From Nonomuraea basaltis (lineage in GTDB: Bacteria; Actinomycetota; Actinomycetes; Streptosporangiales; Streptosporangiaceae), in the NCBI RefSeq assembly GCF_005893125.1, contig NZ_VCJS01000007.1:79145-143144 (forward strand): a DNA stretch of 64,000 bases. Direction: 5' to 3'. Below the pieces are notes generated by a model. It worked only from the letters and a program-made list of their open reading frames with translations. It had not been told where the DNA came from and searched no databases. The translations under genes were made by a program, and so were the position numbers. Shown in pieces: positions 1 to 9,233 of this stretch; position 1 is the first letter of the stretch, and every line of letters starts with the position of its first letter.

Positions 1-1
1 C

Positions 2-736
2 CAGTACGAGATCGTCTTCCGGTACGACGAGGCCATGGCGACCTGCGACAAGCACGTGTTCTTCAAGAACGGCGCCAAGCAGATCGCCGCCCAGGAAGGC
101 GTCGCGCTCACCTTCATGCCCAAGTTCGACGAGGGCGAGGGCAACTCCTGCCACATCCACCTGTCGCTGCGCGCGAGCTCCGGCAGGGACGGCTCGATGG
201 TGTTCGCCGGGGACGACGGCGGCATGTCGGAGCTGATGGGGCACTTCGTGGCCGGGCAACTCGCCTGCCTGCCCGAGCTCGCACTGCTCATGGCCCCGAA
301 CATCAACTCGTACAAGCGGCTCCAGCCGGGCGCGTTCGCCCCCACCGGCATCACCTGGGGCAGGGACAACCGCACCTGCCCGATCCGCGTGGTCGGCGCG
401 GGCGCGTCGCTGCGCATCGAGCACCGCGTGCCCGGCGGGGACGCCAACCCCTACCTTGCCGTCGCCGCCGTGCTGGCCGCTGGACTGCACGGCATCGAGA
501 ACCGGCTCCCCCTGCCCGCGCCGCACGCCGCCAACGCGCTGGCCGACCCGTCGGTGCCGCGGCTCCCCACGACGCTGACCGAGGCGCTGCGCCGCTGGGA
601 GACCAGCGAGATCGCGGCCAAGGCCTTCGGCGACGCGGTGCTCGGCCACTACGCCCAGGCCGCGCGGGCGGAGCTGGCGGCCTTCGAGACGGCGGTCACG
701 GACTGGGAGCGGGTACGCGGTTTCGAACGGCTCTAG
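2..736 (+). CDS. Glutamine synthetase family protein, C-terminal part (5' end outside window)
   Basis: The reading frame is open from the first bases of the window, so this is the C-terminal ~244 residues of a longer protein. It shows the catalytic-domain signatures of type I glutamine synthetases and gamma-glutamylpolyamine synthetase relatives: NSCHIHLSL (metal and ammonium site region), PNINSYKR, and TWGRDNRTCPIRV, which resembles the ATP/phosphate-binding arginine region. These enzymes ligate ammonia or an amine to glutamate using ATP in the cytoplasm. True GlnA cannot be separated from the GlnA3/PuuA-like amine-ligating branch on this fragment; the divergent NRTCPIR motif favours the latter. 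It is convergent with the next gene, with a 54-base gap. Confidence 0.85.
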   Translation, partial: QYEIVFRYDEAMATCDKHVFFKNGAKQIAAQEGVALTFMPKFDEGEGNSCHIHLSLRASSGRDGSMVFAGDDGGMSELMGHFVAGQLACLPELALLMAPNINSYKRLQPGAFAPTGITWGRDNRTCPIRVVGAGASLRIEHRVPGGDANPYLAVAAVLAAGLHGIENRLPLPAPHAANALADPSVPRLPTTLTEALRRWETSEIAAKAFGDAVLGHYAQAARAELAAFETAVTDWERVRGFERL

Positions 737-790
737 GCACCTCGATCGTCTCGTTCCACGGCCTGGGCGCCCGGCTCGCGTACGGCCGGG

Positions 791-1783
791 TCAGGCCACC
801 CTTTCGAGGTCGTCGGGTGTCACCTGGTGCGCCAGCGGCAACCCGGCGACCAGCCGTTCCAGCTCGTCCAGCACGGCGGCGCCCATCCGGGAGAGCTCGT
901 TGCCGTGTGAGCCCGCGATGTGCGGCGTGAGGAAGGCGTTGGGCAGGTCGAACAGCGGCGAGCTCGGCGGCAGCGGCTCCGGCTCGGTGACGTCCAGGAT
1001 CGCCGACAGCCGGCCCGACTTCAGCTCGGAGACGAGGGCGTCGGTGTCGACCAGCGATCCCCTGGCCGTGTTGATCAGCACGGCGCCGTCCGGCAGCAGC
1101 GCCAGCCGCTCGCCGTCCAGCATGTGCCTGGTCTCCGCGGTGGCCGGGGCGTGCAGGCTGACGATGTCGCTGCGGCGCAGCAACTCGTCCAGCGATACCT
1201 GCCGTATCCCGGGAACCACGGTGTAGGGGTCGTAGAGGCACAGGTCCAGGTCGTACGGCGAGAGCAGCTCGATCACCTTGCGGCCGATGCGTGAGGCGCC
1301 GACGATGCCCACCGTCCGGCCGTTGTTGCCGATGGACGGCTGGATCTGGGCGAGTGTGAACGCGCGCTCGCGCCGGTAGCGCTCGTTCAGCGCGAAGACT
1401 CCCTTGCCGGCCAGCAGGACGACGGCGACCGTGTACTCCGCCACCGGGACCGCGTTGGCCTCGGCGGCAGAGGAGACCAGCAGGCCGCGCTCCCAGCAGG
1501 CGGGCGTGACCAGGGACTTCACCGAGCCGGCGGCGTGCAGCACGCCCCGCAGGCGCGGCGCGGCCGACAGGACCGCCTCGTCGAGCGGCGGGCAGCCCCA
1601 ACTGCTGATCAGGATCTCGGTCTCTGCGAGGGCGAGGGCCAGGCTCGGATCGTCGAAACCCTCGGCGACCAGCGTCACGTCGATGTCGGCCAGCGTGTCC
1701 AGCCGCCGCAGCAAGGGCGCGGGGAAGAGCAGAGCGAGATGTTCCTCGCTCATGGCGAACAGCGCCTTCGGGCGTGGGGACAC
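791..1783 (-). CDS. D-2-hydroxyacid dehydrogenase family protein
   Basis: About 330 residues with the NAD-binding and catalytic layout of the D-isomer 2-hydroxyacid dehydrogenase family: a Rossmann loop GIVGASRIGRKV, the catalytic arginine in NTARGSLVDTDAL, glutamate in DVTEPEPLP and histidine in LTPHIAGS. It would interconvert a 2-hydroxy acid and a 2-keto acid with NAD(P)H in the cytoplasm; the substrate is unknown. I place the start at GTG 1783 because a GGAAGG ribosome site lies 8 bases upstream. A longer GTG frame to 1831 has no clear ribosome site. It is transcribed away from the sugar ABC operon, so it may act on a product of that locus. Confidence 0.85.
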   Translation of the reverse strand: MSPRPKALFAMSEEHLALLFPAPLLRRLDTLADIDVTLVAEGFDDPSLALALAETEILISSWGCPPLDEAVLSAAPRLRGVLHAAGSVKSLVTPACWERGLLVSSAAEANAVPVAEYTVAVVLLAGKGVFALNERYRRERAFTLAQIQPSIGNNGRTVGIVGASRIGRKVIELLSPYDLDLCLYDPYTVVPGIRQVSLDELLRRSDIVSLHAPATAETRHMLDGERLALLPDGAVLINTARGSLVDTDALVSELKSGRLSAILDVTEPEPLPPSSPLFDLPNAFLTPHIAGSHGNELSRMGAAVLDELERLVAGLPLAHQVTPDDLERVA

Positions 1784-1888
1784 GGGTATGGCCTTCCGTT
1801 CGTAGGGATCGGTTTCTAACCGTAGAAGCACAACCGATGATGGTCAACGGTGCACTTTGGTTGATGAAACACGGGCGTTTGGCCAGTA

Positions 1889-1902
1889 TGCAAGCGCTTT
1901 CC
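1889..1902. promoter_or_regulatory. Candidate LacI-type operator between divergent genes
   Basis: The stretch tgcaagcgctttcc is centred on the palindrome AAGCGCTT (1892-1899) and resembles the TGnAAGCGCTTnCA operators of LacI-family regulators. It lies in the 250-base divergent region between the hydroxyacid dehydrogenase and the sugar ABC operon. No LacI gene is visible nearby. Two GTAACG repeats (about 1923-1940) lie just downstream. Confidence 0.4.
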
Positions 1903-2033
1903 GTGATTAACGGCATGACTTCTGTAACGTCTCCGTAACGCCATCTTGTGGCCAATGCCGCTCAGTCGTAGCGTTCGCAGCTACCGGTTTCTATCCAACT
2001 TGGCGAGCAGACGCCTCAGACGGGACTTCGGTG

Positions 2034-3020
2034 ATGAGCACGCTACAGACGAGGCAAGAGCCTCAGACGAGACCGCCCTCCGGGCCGCCCCGGCGCAGGC
2101 GCCGCCGGAGCGCGGTGACCCGCGCGAGCTGGTCGGTCGGGCTGCTCGCGCTGCCGGCGGTCGTCTTCTTCCTGGTCTTCAACTACCTGCCGATGGCCGG
2201 TCTGGTGGTGGCGTTCAAGGAGTTCGACGTCGGCCTGGGGATCTTCGACAGCCCGTGGAACGGGCTGGAGAACTTCGCCTACTTCCTGGAGTCCGGGGAC
2301 GCGGCGAGGATCCTGTTCAACACGCTCTTCCTGAACATCCTGTTCCTGGCCGCGACGCTGGCCGCCGGGATCCTCCTGGCGATCATGCTGAACGAGATCC
2401 GCGGGCGCTTCTTCAAGCGGGCCTCACAGTCGGTGATCTTCTTCCCGTACTTCGTCTCGCCGGTCGTGATCAGCATCATCCTGCAGGTGCTGCTCGCCGG
2501 GGCGTCCGGCGGGGGCGGGGCGGTGAACGACGCGATGAGCGGCTTCGGCCTGCCCACGGTGGACTGGTACACCGAACCGGGCCCGTGGCCCTGGATCCTC
2601 ACGGTGGTGAAGGTCTGGCAGCTCGGCGGTTACCTGAGCGTCATCTTCCTCGCCGCGATCACCGGCATCCCCGAGGAGGTCTACGAGGCCGGGATGATCG
2701 ACGGAGCCTCGCGCGCCCAGATGGCCTGGCGCATCACTCTCCCGCTGCTGAAGCCCACCGCCGCGGTCCTGCTGGTGCTGGGCGTCGGCCGGATCTTCTA
2801 CGGCGACTTCGGCACCATCTACGCGATCATCGGGGACAACGGCACCCTCTTCGAGAACACCGACGTCATCGACACCTACGTCTTCCGCGCCCTGCGCCAG
2901 CTCGGTGACTTCGGCACCACCGCCGCGATCGGCCTGTTCCAGTCGGTGATCGGCTTCATCCTCGTCGTGATCGCGGTGCTCATCCAGCGCAAGTACTCGA
3001 AGGAGACCAGCATCCTATGA
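2034..3020 (+). CDS. Sugar ABC transporter permease, LplB/YteP type
   Basis: About 328 residues with an Arg-rich cytoplasmic N-terminus and six predicted membrane segments, the first beginning LLALPAVVFFLVFNYLPM near residue 40. The MalF-class coupling loop is present as EEVYEAGMIDGASRAQMAWRI, which contacts the ATPase. The family imports oligosaccharides, often uronic acid-containing ones, with a separate shared ATPase, and no ATPase gene is present here. The frame could start at GTG 2031; I use ATG 2034. Its end overlaps the next permease by four bases (ATGA), showing translational coupling in an operon with the solute-binding protein and a secreted glycan-active enzyme. Confidence 0.92.
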   Translation: MSTLQTRQEPQTRPPSGPPRRRRRRSAVTRASWSVGLLALPAVVFFLVFNYLPMAGLVVAFKEFDVGLGIFDSPWNGLENFAYFLESGDAARILFNTLFLNILFLAATLAAGILLAIMLNEIRGRFFKRASQSVIFFPYFVSPVVISIILQVLLAGASGGGGAVNDAMSGFGLPTVDWYTEPGPWPWILTVVKVWQLGGYLSVIFLAAITGIPEEVYEAGMIDGASRAQMAWRITLPLLKPTAAVLLVLGVGRIFYGDFGTIYAIIGDNGTLFENTDVIDTYVFRALRQLGDFGTTAAIGLFQSVIGFILVVIAVLIQRKYSKETSIL

Positions 3021-3880
3021 GCAGCAGAAAGCTGGAGCCGTTCACCATCGTCAGCATCGTCGGCGTCTCCCTCGCCGTGCTGGCCTGCGCCGTCCCCTTC
3101 TGGATGATCATCGCGGGGTCGTTCACGAGCGAGACCCAGCTGGCCACGACCGGCTACAGCTTCTTCCCGGACTTCGACCTCACCGCCTACCAGATGATCT
3201 TCACGGGTCCCGCGGTGCTCGACGCCTATATCGCCAGCCTCTTCATCACCGTCGTGGGCACGGCGCTGTCCCTGGCGGTGACGTCGGGGCTGAGCTGGGT
3301 GATCGCCCGCCGGCTGCCCGGCATCAGCCGGCCGCTGACCATCTTCGCCTACCTGCCGATGCTGTTCTCCGGCGGCCTCGTCCCGCTCTACCTGCTGGTG
3401 ACGCAGTATCTGCAGCTGCAGAACAGCTACTTCGCGGTCATCCTGCCGCTGCTGGTCATGCCGTTCCTGGTCTTCGTCCAGGTCAGCTCCTTCCGTCAGC
3501 TTCCCGAGTCGATCTTCGAATCGGCCAAGATCGACGGTGCGGGCGAGCTGCGCATCTTCTTCACGATCGCGCTGCCGCTGTCCAAGCCGATCCTGGCCGT
3601 CGTCGGCCTCTTCTACGCCGTGCACTACTGGAACGACTGGTTCATGGCGCTGCTGTTCATCGACGACGTCCACAAGTTCCCGCTCCCGCTGGTCCTGCAG
3701 AACCTGATCTCCAACATCTCGTTCACGGCGATGCTGCCGCAGCTGGCCGAGTCGGCCACCCCCGTCTACCAGCTCCGGCTCGCCCTCACCACCGTCGCCA
3801 TCGGCCCCATCCTGCTCGCCTACCCCTTTGCCCAGCGCTACTTCGTCAAGGGCATCACCCTCGGTGCCACCAAGGGCTGA
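3017..3880 (+). CDS. Carbohydrate ABC transporter permease, LplC/YtcP type
   Basis: 287 residues with six predicted membrane segments and the MalG-class EAA loop ESIFESAKIDGAGELRIF. The C-terminus QRYFVKGITLGATKG is the typical end of LplC/YtcP permeases. It pairs with the preceding permease, which it overlaps by ATGA at 3017, to form the membrane channel of an oligosaccharide importer. The binding-protein gene follows after 28 bases with an AGGAG ribosome site, consistent with one operon. Confidence 0.92.
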   Translation: MSSRKLEPFTIVSIVGVSLAVLACAVPFWMIIAGSFTSETQLATTGYSFFPDFDLTAYQMIFTGPAVLDAYIASLFITVVGTALSLAVTSGLSWVIARRLPGISRPLTIFAYLPMLFSGGLVPLYLLVTQYLQLQNSYFAVILPLLVMPFLVFVQVSSFRQLPESIFESAKIDGAGELRIFFTIALPLSKPILAVVGLFYAVHYWNDWFMALLFIDDVHKFPLPLVLQNLISNISFTAMLPQLAESATPVYQLRLALTTVAIGPILLAYPFAQRYFVKGITLGATKG

Positions 3881-3908
3881 TTCCGCTCCCGCCACCTCAG
3901 GAGTAACC

Positions 3909-5483
3909 GTGTCCAACCCCATGATGTCCCGGCGCGGCCTGCTGGCCGCCGGCGGCGGCCTGTCCCTCGCCGCCCTCCTCGCCGCCTGCTCCGACGACTC
4001 CTCGACGCCGAAAGCCGCCCAGAGCAGCGGCGCGGCCGCCGAAGCGCTCGCGCTGAGCCTGCTGCTGCCCGGCGACGTGCCGGTCGGCTGGGACCCCGTC
4101 CTGGCCGAGGTCAACAAGAAGCTCCAGGCCGATCTGGGCTTCACCATCAAGCCGCAGTTCATCCCGTGGACCAGCTACGGCCAGCAGGCGCTGCTGAAGT
4201 TCACCGCAGGGGAGAAGTTCGACACCGCGCTGCAGGCGCGCTGGCTCAACATGACCCAGCTCGCGGCCAGCGGCTCGATCGTCGATCTGAGCAGCCTGAT
4301 GTCCAGCGGCAAGTACCCCAACCTGACCGCCACGATCGACCCGAAGATCATTGAGTTGAACCGGTGGAGCGGCAAGCTCTACGGCCTGCCCCAGATCAAC
4401 TCCGTCGCTCGCTTCCACCACTTCAGCATCCGCCAGGACCTGGCCGAGAAGTACGGCACGAGCGACATCACGGACTTCGCGGGCCTGGAGAAGTTCTGGT
4501 ACGACGTCAAGCAGAAGGACAAGGGGATCACTCCGATCGGGATCAGCTCCCGGATGCCCAAGCTGCTGGTGGCGTGGAACCCGGTCGGCTGGCTCAACCC
4601 CTACATGTGGGACAACCCCACCATGAGCATCGCCTCCTTCACCGGCGACTCGCTCAACTTCGTCCTGGCCGCCGACGGCAAGACGAGCGGCTCGTCCAAC
4701 CCGATCCCGTGGTGGGAGGCCCCGGGCATGGTGGACGCGCTGCGCTTGATCCGGAAGTACTACCAGGACGGGCTGATCAACAAGAACGCCCTCACCCTGG
4801 ACTCGAAGGCGCTGGACTCCCAGTTCAAGGCCGGCCGCGTCGCCACCGGCTGGGCCATGACCGACGGCCTGTCCTCCACGGCCCTGCCGGAGCTGACCAA
4901 GAACGTGCCGGGTGCGATGATCGCGAACGTGATGCCGCTCAAGGGCGGCGAGAACGCCAAGCCGTACCAGACCTTCCAGAGCGACAACTTCGTCGTGCTC
5001 AACGCCAAGGGCCAGAGCAACGAGAAGGCCATGCAGCTGCAGGAGTGGGTCTCGATCAAGGAGAACCACGACCTGATCAACTACGGCCTCCCCGGCAAGG
5101 ACTGGAACCCGATCGGCGACGACAAGTACGAGAAGGTCTCCACCTACACCTTCCCCGGGTTCGCCCTCGCCTGGCGGGCCAAGCTGGAGCGCCGGATCAA
5201 GGACATGACCGAGTCCGAGACCAAGTGGTTCGACTGGGCGCAGGACATCAACAACTTCACCGTCGACCCGTACGCCGCCTTCGTCCCCGACCCTGAGCCG
5301 GTCAAGCGGGAGAACACCCAGGTCACCGCGGCCCTGACGCAGTTCGCCAACCCGCTGTTCATCGGCGCGGTGGACGTCGACCAGGGCCTGGACAAGCTGA
5401 AGAAGGCGCTGGACCGGGCGGGCCTGGCCAAGCTCCAGGCGGAGATGGCCAAGCAGGCCGACGCCTACCTCAAGGGCCAGTAG
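3909..5483 (+). CDS. Extracellular solute-binding lipoprotein of sugar ABC transporter
   Basis: 524 residues. The GTG start at 3909 follows an AGGAG site and gives MSNPMMSRRGLLAAG, a twin-arginine-like lipoprotein signal with lipobox LLAAC near residue 28. The mature protein would therefore be lipid-anchored outside the membrane. The length and the late-domain tryptophan-rich segments fit the family 1 LplA/YtcQ binding proteins that partner with LplB/LplC permeases. It captures a glycan breakdown product, probably released by the secreted enzyme encoded next. The frame is also open upstream to 3828, but that part overlaps the permease and lacks a signal peptide. Confidence 0.92.
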   Translation: MSNPMMSRRGLLAAGGGLSLAALLAACSDDSSTPKAAQSSGAAAEALALSLLLPGDVPVGWDPVLAEVNKKLQADLGFTIKPQFIPWTSYGQQALLKFTAGEKFDTALQARWLNMTQLAASGSIVDLSSLMSSGKYPNLTATIDPKIIELNRWSGKLYGLPQINSVARFHHFSIRQDLAEKYGTSDITDFAGLEKFWYDVKQKDKGITPIGISSRMPKLLVAWNPVGWLNPYMWDNPTMSIASFTGDSLNFVLAADGKTSGSSNPIPWWEAPGMVDALRLIRKYYQDGLINKNALTLDSKALDSQFKAGRVATGWAMTDGLSSTALPELTKNVPGAMIANVMPLKGGENAKPYQTFQSDNFVVLNAKGQSNEKAMQLQEWVSIKENHDLINYGLPGKDWNPIGDDKYEKVSTYTFPGFALAWRAKLERRIKDMTESETKWFDWAQDINNFTVDPYAAFVPDPEPVKRENTQVTAALTQFANPLFIGAVDVDQGLDKLKKALDRAGLAKLQAEMAKQADAYLKGQ

Positions 5484-5563
5484 GAGCGTAGGAGCACAGC
5501 ACGTCGGGGCAGCGGCTCGGCTGCCGTTCGGGGGATCTCACACCTAGAAAGGACGCACCTCCC

Positions 5564-8449
5564 ATGAAGCCTGAGCTGTCCCGGCGTGCCGTGCTGCGCG
5601 CGACCGGAGCCGGGGTCGCGGTCGCCGCGAGCTGGAACTGGCTGGCCGAGCCCGCGGCGGCCGCCCAAGCCGGCCGGACGCTGGATGTGGTGATCTTCGG
5701 CGATGCGGCGTCGGAGGCCGCCCACGCGGTCACCCCGACGGCGTCCGACGTGGTGGCGGGGGCGCTCGGCCAGAGCGCCCGCGTGCTCAACCCCCAGACG
5801 CCCGCGAGTTTCTGGGGCGGCACCGTCGCCTGCACGGTCAAGTGCGTGCCGGAGGGCACCACCTACGTGACCATCAAGCTCTGGGGCGGCGACCGCGCCC
5901 CGACCGAGGCCGACCAGTCCCGGCTGCAGCTGTTCTGCGAGGGCAAGCAGGTCGGCCACTACCACCTGGGCGCGGTCGACCCGCTGGACATCCTCAGCCT
6001 GGACGCCCACTCGCCGGGTCGTTTCCACTACCACACCCTGCCGCTGCCGGAGGCGATGACCAAGGACAAGGAGCAGGTCACGCTGGAGATCCGGGGCATG
6101 GGCCGGGTCTGGGGCTACGGGCAGAACGCCGCGGAGTTCTACCGCACGCTGAACAAGCCGACCCGCCCCTTCTACCGGATCTACACGCACGCGGAGCCGT
6201 ACTTCCCCGGAGACGACATCCAGGGCCCCGCGCCTGATGTGACCATCCGGCCCGAGCCGGGGCCCGAGATCCTGGAGAAGATCAAGACCAGGGTCCTCAA
6301 CGAGCACCGCAACTGGCTGGGCGGCAGCGCCGCCTCGATGGACTCTTGGGCCTACCTGAGCCTGGCCGAGGGCTACTTCTACCCCGGCAGCCCGGCCTAC
6401 CAGAACCCCGACACCATCGACCAGGTGCTGGGCGCCATCGACGCCCGCTACACCAAGTGGCTGACGGACCCGGCCGTGCTGACCTCCTCCGACCAGCAGT
6501 GGGAGGGCTTCGGCAAGGTGGGCCACGTGCTGGTCCTGCTCAAGGACGTGCTGGGCGACCGGCTGGAACAGCGGATCGGGGCGCGGACCGTGGGCGCGCC
6601 CAACCCCGGTTTCGAGCGCGGCGGTACGGCCCCCGCCGGCTGGACCACCGCCAGATGGGCCGGCACGGCCACCTGGCTCTGGGACGACACCGTCAAGCGC
6701 AGCGGCTCCCGTTCGGTCAAGATCGTCACCGAGGCGGGCGCGGCGGCCGGGTGGAGCACCTCCCAGAACCGCACGCTGATCGGCCAGGGCAAGCACCGTT
6801 ACAGCGTCTGGGTCAAGACCGAGAGCGTCGTCGCCCCCGGCGCCTACCTCGACGTGCTCTTCTACGACTCCGCCGGAAAGATCGTCGGCACCGACAACAA
6901 GTTCTACGCGCCCACCGGCACCAACGACTGGACCCAGATCACCGCCGAGCTGACCACCCCGGCCACCGCCACCGAGCTCCGGCTGGACGTGCGGGTCCAG
7001 GGCGGCGGCACCGCCTGGTACGACGACGTCGAGGTCACCCCGCTGGACGGGGCCACCGAGCCGGACCAGGGGGAGCTGCCGATCCGGCGCGCCGCCTACA
7101 CGAAGATGATGACCGAGTCCATCTCGTACTGGCGTCAGCACATGCCGCACTACAGCAACCAGGTGCAGATCTGTGCGCTCGGCATCTACCGCTGCAACCG
7201 CGGTCTGATGCTGATAAATCCGGATCAGGCGCCGCTGGCCGAGGAGAAGGCCCGCGACTACATCCACCAGGCCGTCGGCCTCAAGCCCTTCCTCGGCAAG
7301 GAGGACGCCTCCGGCACCCCCAGCAAGCCACTGGGCGAGCACTTCTACCAGACCACGAAGAAGGGGCTGACCAAGGAGCTGGGCTACGTCGGCAGCTACG
7401 GCGAGGTCACCGGCTGGCTGGTGCAGCTGTACGAGGCGGTCACCCGCTTCGACGGCGTCAAGGACCCCGACCTCGAGGCGCAGCTGGTCAAGATGATCAA
7501 CGCGCGGGCGGTCTTCCGCTACCCCGAGGTCGACGAAGACGGCTACCGCAGCATGCGCCTGGAGGCGGCGGTCGGCTGGCGTGACGACCACTATCCCGGC
7601 ATCGTCACCTACGCCCAGCGGGTGGACTGGGACGGCCACCCGCTCATGGCCTCTGGGGTCTTCGACGACCCCGCCATCGTCGGCCGCGGCCAGCGCATGG
7701 TCGCCGACAACCAGTTCTTCGGCAGCCTCGACCTGTTGCAGACCCACTCGTGGTCGCGGGTCGGGGTGGTCGCCCTGCGCCTGCTCCTGCGGGACTGGCC
7801 CGCCTTCAGCGCGCGTACGGCCCGGCCACAGAGCTTCCCGATGGACTGGGACGCGCCCGGTTCGGTCTTCGCCGACGAGGAGAACGGCGTCGTCGCGATC
7901 AAGAACGGCCAGGAGATCCTCTACGCCTCGCTCTACTGGCGGGCCCGGCAGGCCGTGAACAATCTGGCCAGGGTCCACCACATCACCCCCGACACCCACC
8001 GGGTCGCCACCCTCCGCCAGCAGTGCTCCGTCACCCCGACGGGCGAGACCTGGACCGAGCAGGACTGGGTCTGCTTCAACTTCGCCATCAACGACCCGGC
8101 CGCCTCGCACATCCCGCCCGGCGGCTTCCCGCCGCCCGGCGCCGAGGTGCATCAGGCCTTCGCGGGCGAGGTGCTCAAGGTCGCGCCGCACCCCGCCGAC
8201 GTGCCCGACCCGGCGCTCGGCGTGGACTTCCCCGGCGTCGAGAAGCTCTTCGTGGGCAAGGCGCAGTTCTACCGCTGCTCCTACGGCCGGTACCTGATCG
8301 GGATGAACACCGACAGCGAGCGCTCCCGCCGCCTGTACACCACCGGCGGCGGCCAGGCCCGCGATCTCGTCACCGGCCGGCGGCTCCGGCTCGGTGGCTC
8401 GATCGAGGTCGACCCGCTCAGCACCGTGGTTCTCTACCTGGAGGATTGA
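5564..8449 (+). CDS. Tat-secreted glycan-active protein of unknown specificity with internal CBM-like domain
   Basis: 961 residues beginning with a Tat signal (SRRAVLRATGAGVAVAA, then AAAAQA). I see a beta-rich N-terminal part (about 35-200), an alpha-helical part (about 220-335), an internal beta-sandwich resembling a CBM4/9-type module (about 345-500, starting NPGFERGG and ending WYDDVEV), a second long helical part (about 510-790) and a beta-rich C-terminus (to LSTVVLYLED). A helical toroid followed by a beta domain is how many polysaccharide lyases and heparinase-like enzymes are built. I cannot assign a catalytic residue or family. It lies 80 bases after the binding-protein gene, so it probably degrades the polymer whose fragments the transporter imports. 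Confidence 0.75.
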   Translation: MKPELSRRAVLRATGAGVAVAASWNWLAEPAAAAQAGRTLDVVIFGDAASEAAHAVTPTASDVVAGALGQSARVLNPQTPASFWGGTVACTVKCVPEGTTYVTIKLWGGDRAPTEADQSRLQLFCEGKQVGHYHLGAVDPLDILSLDAHSPGRFHYHTLPLPEAMTKDKEQVTLEIRGMGRVWGYGQNAAEFYRTLNKPTRPFYRIYTHAEPYFPGDDIQGPAPDVTIRPEPGPEILEKIKTRVLNEHRNWLGGSAASMDSWAYLSLAEGYFYPGSPAYQNPDTIDQVLGAIDARYTKWLTDPAVLTSSDQQWEGFGKVGHVLVLLKDVLGDRLEQRIGARTVGAPNPGFERGGTAPAGWTTARWAGTATWLWDDTVKRSGSRSVKIVTEAGAAAGWSTSQNRTLIGQGKHRYSVWVKTESVVAPGAYLDVLFYDSAGKIVGTDNKFYAPTGTNDWTQITAELTTPATATELRLDVRVQGGGTAWYDDVEVTPLDGATEPDQGELPIRRAAYTKMMTESISYWRQHMPHYSNQVQICALGIYRCNRGLMLINPDQAPLAEEKARDYIHQAVGLKPFLGKEDASGTPSKPLGEHFYQTTKKGLTKELGYVGSYGEVTGWLVQLYEAVTRFDGVKDPDLEAQLVKMINARAVFRYPEVDEDGYRSMRLEAAVGWRDDHYPGIVTYAQRVDWDGHPLMASGVFDDPAIVGRGQRMVADNQFFGSLDLLQTHSWSRVGVVALRLLLRDWPAFSARTARPQSFPMDWDAPGSVFADEENGVVAIKNGQEILYASLYWRARQAVNNLARVHHITPDTHRVATLRQQCSVTPTGETWTEQDWVCFNFAINDPAASHIPPGGFPPPGAEVHQAFAGEVLKVAPHPADVPDPALGVDFPGVEKLFVGKAQFYRCSYGRYLIGMNTDSERSRRLYTTGGGQARDLVTGRRLRLGGSIEVDPLSTVVLYLED

Positions 8450-8476
8450 CGCCTCTGTTCGTGGTTCGCCGAGACC

Positions 8477-8497
8477 CTGCAGGAGGCCCTCCTGCAG
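8477..8497. repeat. 21-base near-perfect inverted repeat between genes
   Basis: Arms ctgcaggagg and cctcctgcag flank a single c, giving a 9-pair stem with a 3-base loop as RNA. It lies 28 bases after the preceding stop and 22 bases before the next start. It contains an AGGAGG sequence but is too far from the ATG to be its ribosome site. There is no T-run, so it may be a processing hairpin, an attenuator or a protein-binding site. Confidence 0.5.
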
Positions 8498-8519
8498 GAG
8501 TCACCCCTTTGGAGATCGC

Positions 8520-9233
8520 ATGAAGCTGCACGTTCGGACGCGAGGATCCGGCGGCCCGCCGCTGCTCCTGGTGCACGGGTGGGGCGGCGATCACCGGGTG
8601 TGGGACGCGCTCGACTTCGGCGAGCGCCGCGTGATCGCCGTGGACCTGCGCGGTCACGGCAAGTCCCCGGCTCCGGAGACCGGTTACACCCCCGCCCGCC
8701 TGGCCGGCGACCTGCTGTCGTCGATCGACGAGCCGGTGGTGGCCATCGGGCACTCCATGGGCGCCCAGGTCGTCACCGCGCTGGCGGTCGAGCACCCGCC
8801 GTCGGTGCGCGCGATGGTCGTCGTCGCCCCGGCCTACGGTGCGGACGAGGCCGAGGAGCGGCTCCTCCCCGGCCGCCTGGCCGCGCTGCGGGCGGACGGG
8901 GCCGCCGCGGCGTTGCGGCAGCTCGGGCCGCTGCCCGCGCCGGTGGCCGAGCAGTTGCTGGCGACACCGGGCCACGTGCTGGCCGAGTGCTACGCCGGGA
9001 TGTACACCGTGCCCGGGGCCTTCGGGGCGCGCCGGGAGTCCGAGCGCTATCTGGCCAGGCGGAGCTGCCCGGTGCTGGCCGTACACAACGTGCCGGAAGC
9101 CGCGCGGTGGGAGGCCGGGCTGCCGGCGCATCCGCGCTCCACGAGCGTGGTGTGGCCGGAGGCCGGGCATTTCCTTCACGTGGAGCATCCAGCGAGATTT
9201 GTGGACTTGGTGCTATCTGTGTGGGGCTGCTGA
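8520..9233 (+). CDS. Alpha/beta hydrolase
   Basis: 237 residues starting at ATG 8520 with a GGAG site five bases upstream. The oxyanion motif LLVHGWGGDHRVW, nucleophile elbow GHSMG and late histidine in AGHFLHVEHP complete an alpha/beta-hydrolase catalytic set. No signal peptide is seen, so it is cytoplasmic. It is the last gene of the sugar operon and may remove an ester or lactone from the imported compound; that role is inferred only from position. Its last 21 bases overlap the end of the convergent membrane gene. Confidence 0.88.
   Translation: MKLHVRTRGSGGPPLLLVHGWGGDHRVWDALDFGERRVIAVDLRGHGKSPAPETGYTPARLAGDLLSSIDEPVVAIGHSMGAQVVTALAVEHPPSVRAMVVVAPAYGADEAEERLLPGRLAALRADGAAAALRQLGPLPAPVAEQLLATPGHVLAECYAGMYTVPGAFGARRESERYLARRSCPVLAVHNVPEAARWEAGLPAHPRSTSVVWPEAGHFLHVEHPARFVDLVLSVWGC

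Noticed and set aside
696..1955. A 419-codon minus-strand frame overlapping the hydroxyacid dehydrogenase
   Set aside because: It is out of frame with the dehydrogenase on the same strand, is Arg/Gly/Pro-rich and has no recognisable motif. It is a GC-bias shadow.
5465..8191. A 908-codon frame opposite the Tat-secreted glycan-active gene
   Set aside because: Its product is composed of Val/Gly/Arg/Asp/Gln runs typical of the antisense of GC-rich genes, while the plus-strand frame has a Tat signal and ordered domains.
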